From Cristatella mucedo (taxonomy: Eukaryota > Bryozoa > Phylactolaemata > Cristatellidae): a stretch of 60,000 nt of DNA. Of this stretch, positions 56,935 through 60,000 are shown piece by piece. The notes under the pieces were generated by a model. The model did not search any database. It was not told the origin of the DNA and worked only from the letters and a program-made list of their open reading frames with translations. The position numbers and the translations under genes were made by a program. Position 1 is the first letter of the stretch; each line of letters opens with the position of its first letter. Where the stretch lies: positions 2,673,001 through 2,733,000 of the forward strand of contig WPIO01000004.1 of NCBI GenBank assembly GCA_009760855.2. Reading direction: 5' to 3'.

Positions 56935-57195
56935 AAAAACATGTAATGTCATGTAATGAATGTAATGCAATGTTTCTCCGTTTGTAACTCCACAAAGCAG
57001 CAAAGTCAATGGGGGTGGTACTCAGGAAAGTTTGGCTTTGCGTATGCACAGCCTACGTGGCTTTGGTAGGCATTCGGTGGCTAATAGACTTCATCTCACT
57101 CAACAAAGAGAAAGTGGGAAGCATAGCCGAGTCAGTAGAATAGTTGAGGTAGTGAGTAACATGGAAGTAACAGCTCAGGGCAGTCTTGACAGCTG
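56935..57195 (-). mobile_element. LINE-B 3' end
   Basis: Matches the 3' part of the LINE-B copies at 5.5 and 42.2 kb (GAGAAAGTGGGAAGCATAGC, TTTGTAACTCCACAAAG). Its tail is a run of ATTACAT-like words. It is 5'-truncated. Confidence 0.8.
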
Positions 57196-57351
57196 ATTGT
57201 TAGGAATGGTCCACCATGTAGATCCAGTATTTACTTGTGTTTCGTCGATTACCACCCAATACCTGATGTTCCAGTCGGTCAGTATAAAGAGACAATCTAA
57301 ATAAAAATGTATTGCAGCAAAAGAGCCTTAAAACTATCGCCACCGGCTTAC

Positions 57352-57536
57352 CGAAGATCGGTGTTGTATTCTCAGCAAGTCCTTTAATGCTTTTAATGTA
57401 TCTTCCTGATTTCCTATATTAGAAGCAATAATTTGAACATCAGAACACAGATTTAGTGCTTGCAGAGTACTATTATTTCGTTTTGAATATAGTATTATTG
57501 AAAGTCTTAAGGCCTGACTAATATGCAAGCTCAGAG
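57352..57536 (-). CDS. Candidate host exon, 185 nt, TPR-like helical text
   Basis: A pyrimidine-rich run ending CTGCTCTTTAG precedes the left boundary, and TCG|GTAAGC forms a good 5' splice site at the end. Between them one frame is open for 61 codons (two bases carried from the previous exon, phase 0 at the end). The text, LSLHISQALRLSIILYSKRN and then GNQEDTLKALKDLLRI, has the alternating Ala/Leu/Gly pattern of paired helices such as TPR repeats. No adjacent exon was found, and chance open frames of this size do occur, so this is a candidate only. Confidence 0.35.
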
Positions 57537-59290
57537 CTAAAGAGCAGGTAAAGTTAAGCTTAAAGGCAGTCGTAAGTAATCAAATATATCTTCAAATTAT
57601 CATTCCCATACATGCTTACTAATTTTAACGAAGAATTATTAAACTAATAGCGAATACTCTCAATGAATTACATAAAAATGAGTTGAAGTTCCCAACCAAA
57701 AATACTTTATTTAAAGCATGCTAATAGTTATTTCATAACTAAATTCAAAATTCTGGATATTGAGACTACACAAGAAAAATTTCTAGACTTTCTCCCGTGA
57801 TATTTTTCATATGACGCACATATTAGCTATATTCTCACTTTGGTGTAATAACTAGCAAACATGGCTCAAGATTTGCTTGACCTAATTGACTAGCGATTAC
57901 TCAACCTAGGGACTTACTCCACACGTTATAAATAATACGACTTTAAAAAGACTAACCATAGCTAAATTTAGGCCATTGGTAGATTTAAATATATATATAT
58001 ATATATGTAATAAAATGATAAAAACATAATTTGCATTTATATACTGTCATAGTAATCTGCGCAGATGTTAGTATTAATATCGTGGGTTCCCAGAACAACT
58101 TTGATTTTACAACTGATTTTTCAAAAAGTTTTGATTGTAAATGAACAGTGATGCTTGAAATGCTAAGGCGGTAAAAAGTGCGAGAAAGCCACGAACCGCC
58201 AATGGGATGCAATGTTCGGGTTAAATGTTTTACTAGGTCATTATTAGGTCGTAATCATGGGTCGAGTTAACTATAGGCTCACCTTCAAAGTGTGCTTTTT
58301 TTTAGTAAATATTGGCAGTATGTATAGCCTAAAATATTTATATTCTCTATTTTTTCCAAAGTAATCACTAAATCAGATTTCGATTGCTATCAATAAAGCA
58401 CTCAGATCCACCATTATTACCGATTAAGGTCCGCACGGTAAAATCCGCCTAAAGCAATCGCACAAGTTCTATTGCATTGTTAAAATTCCTCTATCAGTTA
58501 ATCAGATCCATCTCTAGAGTTCTATTACGATGTAGCCACAAGCCTTTTTGAGATCAAGGCTCGGCTGCTTGTGTAAAACAAGAATTTGAGGGAGTTGATC
58601 GTCGTAGTGGCTCTTGGAATTATTCAACTAGCCATCAGATCGCTTTCTGCTTTCTGATCGTCTCGACACGTCGTGGTATTATTTGATGCTGAGACTTCAA
58701 TGCAGAACAGAGATTGTTATATAGGAGGGCTACAAACTGATTAGTTAAAGGGTTTCTTATAGGGCACATTATTTGATACAACCAGAGTGTGTAAAATGTG
58801 ATCTTGGAGCACTTCACTTACATAAGTAAGTTTTAATTCAGGTTTTGGCTAGAAAAAAATACTTTTGTCTTTTAAAAAATAATCCATAAATACAGATGAA
58901 GACTGCCCAAGGAAAACTCTAGGGGGCGGTATGATTTAATTAACTCAAAATCCTGAAAGTAGATTCGTGAACAAATTCAGTAAGGTACATGATTCATCGC
59001 ATTCAGCTCAGAAACACTTGCATTTGATTTTTAATAGTGTAATTATAAGCATGAAAGAGCCTTGTATTTTCCGCCTGCTTAAATGCGGGCTTACTAAAAA
59101 CCGAGTGTCTGTAATCAGGCTGATCAGGAGAGGCTAGATGCATTTCTGCTAACCGAGACCAGACGAAGCCATGATCTGGTTGCTAGCATCCTGACATCAA
59201 CCCACAGGATTCCTTTCTTTCTAGACGACGAGATCTGAAAAGATTGGTGAGGTTACATTGCTTTTCGCGAATAGCTTGGCTATTGGACGT
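57537..59290. other. Unassigned AT-rich sequence
   Basis: Contains a short (AT)n run at 57990-58006. A 60-codon minus-strand frame at 58635-58817 ends IPRRVETIRKQ, faintly like a Tc1/mariner C-terminus, but I see no catalytic motif or inverted repeats. No gene is called. Confidence 0.35.
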
Positions 59291-59296
59291 TCAGTT

Positions 59297-59485
59297 TTCC
59301 ACGTGGGTGATTGTTTTTCATTTACGTCACACTGACATGCTGACTCTGCTCACGTAACCCCTAAACATGTTACTCTTGTTATCTATCTAGCATGATACCA
59401 CTCACCATTCGTTGTATCTCCTCTGCTGCAAATATAAAGCGCCTAGAAAAAGATTGAGTTCTTTGAGGGCAATTTATGAAGTGTG
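59297..59485 (+). mobile_element. LINE-A 3' UTR and hairpin, plus strand
   Basis: UTR words (CACACTGACATGCTGACTC, CTACTG-like CTCTGCTGCAAATATAAAG) lead into AAGCGCC, AGATTGAGTTCTTT and GAGGGCAATTTATGAAGTG. The outer stem's 3' arm is mutated. Confidence 0.75.
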
Positions 59486-59494
59486 TTGCTATTA

Positions 59495-60000
59495 TCGTTA
59501 GAATAGGTTACAATTACATCCCTATAAACTACCAGACCTTATACTGCTGTGGTCCACCGACCTGTTTGCATCTGTCTCGCCTTATTTATAGAGAATTTTT
59601 GTTTCTCCCTAGAATATTTGTGTGCTACGGGCAGTTACTAATTGCTGGAGACTTTTACATTCACAAGACAACAATAGCGACTGCCAGCTCTACTCATTAT
59701 TTAACTGTCTGATAATTTTAGTTGAGTCCCGCACGTTTATCATAACACTCACATTGAAAGTCATCGGCACATGTTATCACCAAGGATGTCTGCCCCACAA
59801 ACCATGTTTGTATGCTACTTAAACTCTCAGACCACGGCTCAGTTTGGTTTACTGTTCCTGTTCTATGGTGCTTAAGATTTTAAGTCGAGTTTTTCCAGGA
59901 TCACCAGTTGAAAAAGCATTGGCTAAAGAAATACTTGGAACTTGTTTGGGAGGCAGGTCTTCTCGATCTGCCCGAAGACTCCATAAGCTGCCACAATATC
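59495..60000 (+). pseudogene. LINE endonuclease domain fragment, running off the window
   Basis: An APE-type endonuclease nicks the target to start LINE insertion. Motifs seen are LLIAGDFYIH (about 59637-59666; the family has GDFN.H), DNNSDCQLYSLFNCL in a shifted frame (about 59.67 kb), and VITKDVCPTNHVCMLLKLSD followed by HGSVWF (about 59.77-59.86 kb), the last with the catalytic SDH motif. Frameshifts and a stop after LWCLRF show decay. It is the only endonuclease part in the window, lies in the plus orientation, and continues beyond 60000, where the matching RT would be expected. Assignment to LINE-A or another family is open. Confidence 0.8.

Noticed and set aside
58635-58817. Tc1/mariner transposase C-terminus
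   Set aside because: Only a short PRRVE-like resemblance. No catalytic motif and no inverted repeats were seen.

Overview
This window looks like intergenic DNA from an invertebrate animal genome, probably aquatic. The evidence is its AT-rich unique sequence packed with CR1/L2-type LINE fragments, tRNA-headed SINEs that share the LINE 3' end, a hAT DNA transposon, many simple repeats, and no operon-like or compact coding. I could not confirm a single intact host gene. I cannot assign a phylum from sequence alone.

Layout. 1-2.5 kb: AT-rich unassigned DNA with an 11-bp minisatellite. 2.5-4.2 kb and 13.4-15.4 kb: two copies of a dispersed repeat (repeat E). 5.5-5.9 kb: 3' end of a second LINE family (LINE-B). 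9.0-9.2 kb: a tRNA-SINE. 9.2-13.2 kb: a GC-rich island built of short imperfect tandem repeats (160, 118, 46 and 78 bp units), split by the best-preserved LINE-A copy (10.5-11.9 kb). 15.8-17.9 kb: the longest LINE-A copy. 18.5-41.1 kb: two tandem copies of an ~11-kb segment (unit 1 about 18.48-29.88 kb, unit 2 about 30.24-41.09 kb), diverged by substitutions and by copy-specific insertions and deletions. 41.1-47.1 kb: AT-rich DNA with strong strand skew, interrupted by LINE-B and by a LINE-A copy that carries a second LINE-A insertion. 47.16-49.95 kb: a nearly complete 2785-bp hAT transposon with a perfect 8-bp target-site duplication and a mutated transposase. 50-60 kb: more LINE-A pieces, a SINE, a GT/AT microsatellite, one candidate host exon on the minus strand (57.35-57.54 kb), and a LINE endonuclease domain running off the right edge.

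How it fits together. LINE-A and the tRNA-SINE end in the same stem-loop (outer stem AAGCGCC/GGCGCTT, inner stem AGAGA/TCTCT) before a simple-repeat tail, so the SINE very likely uses the LINE-A reverse transcriptase. The tandem duplication gives a clock. Several LINE-A tails and one SINE are present in one unit and absent at the matching site of the other, so this LINE/SINE pair was active after the duplication. Many inserts are only 58-78 bp, little more than the terminal hairpin, which is the most unusual pattern in the window. All family names (LINE-A, LINE-B, repeats D and E) are my own labels.
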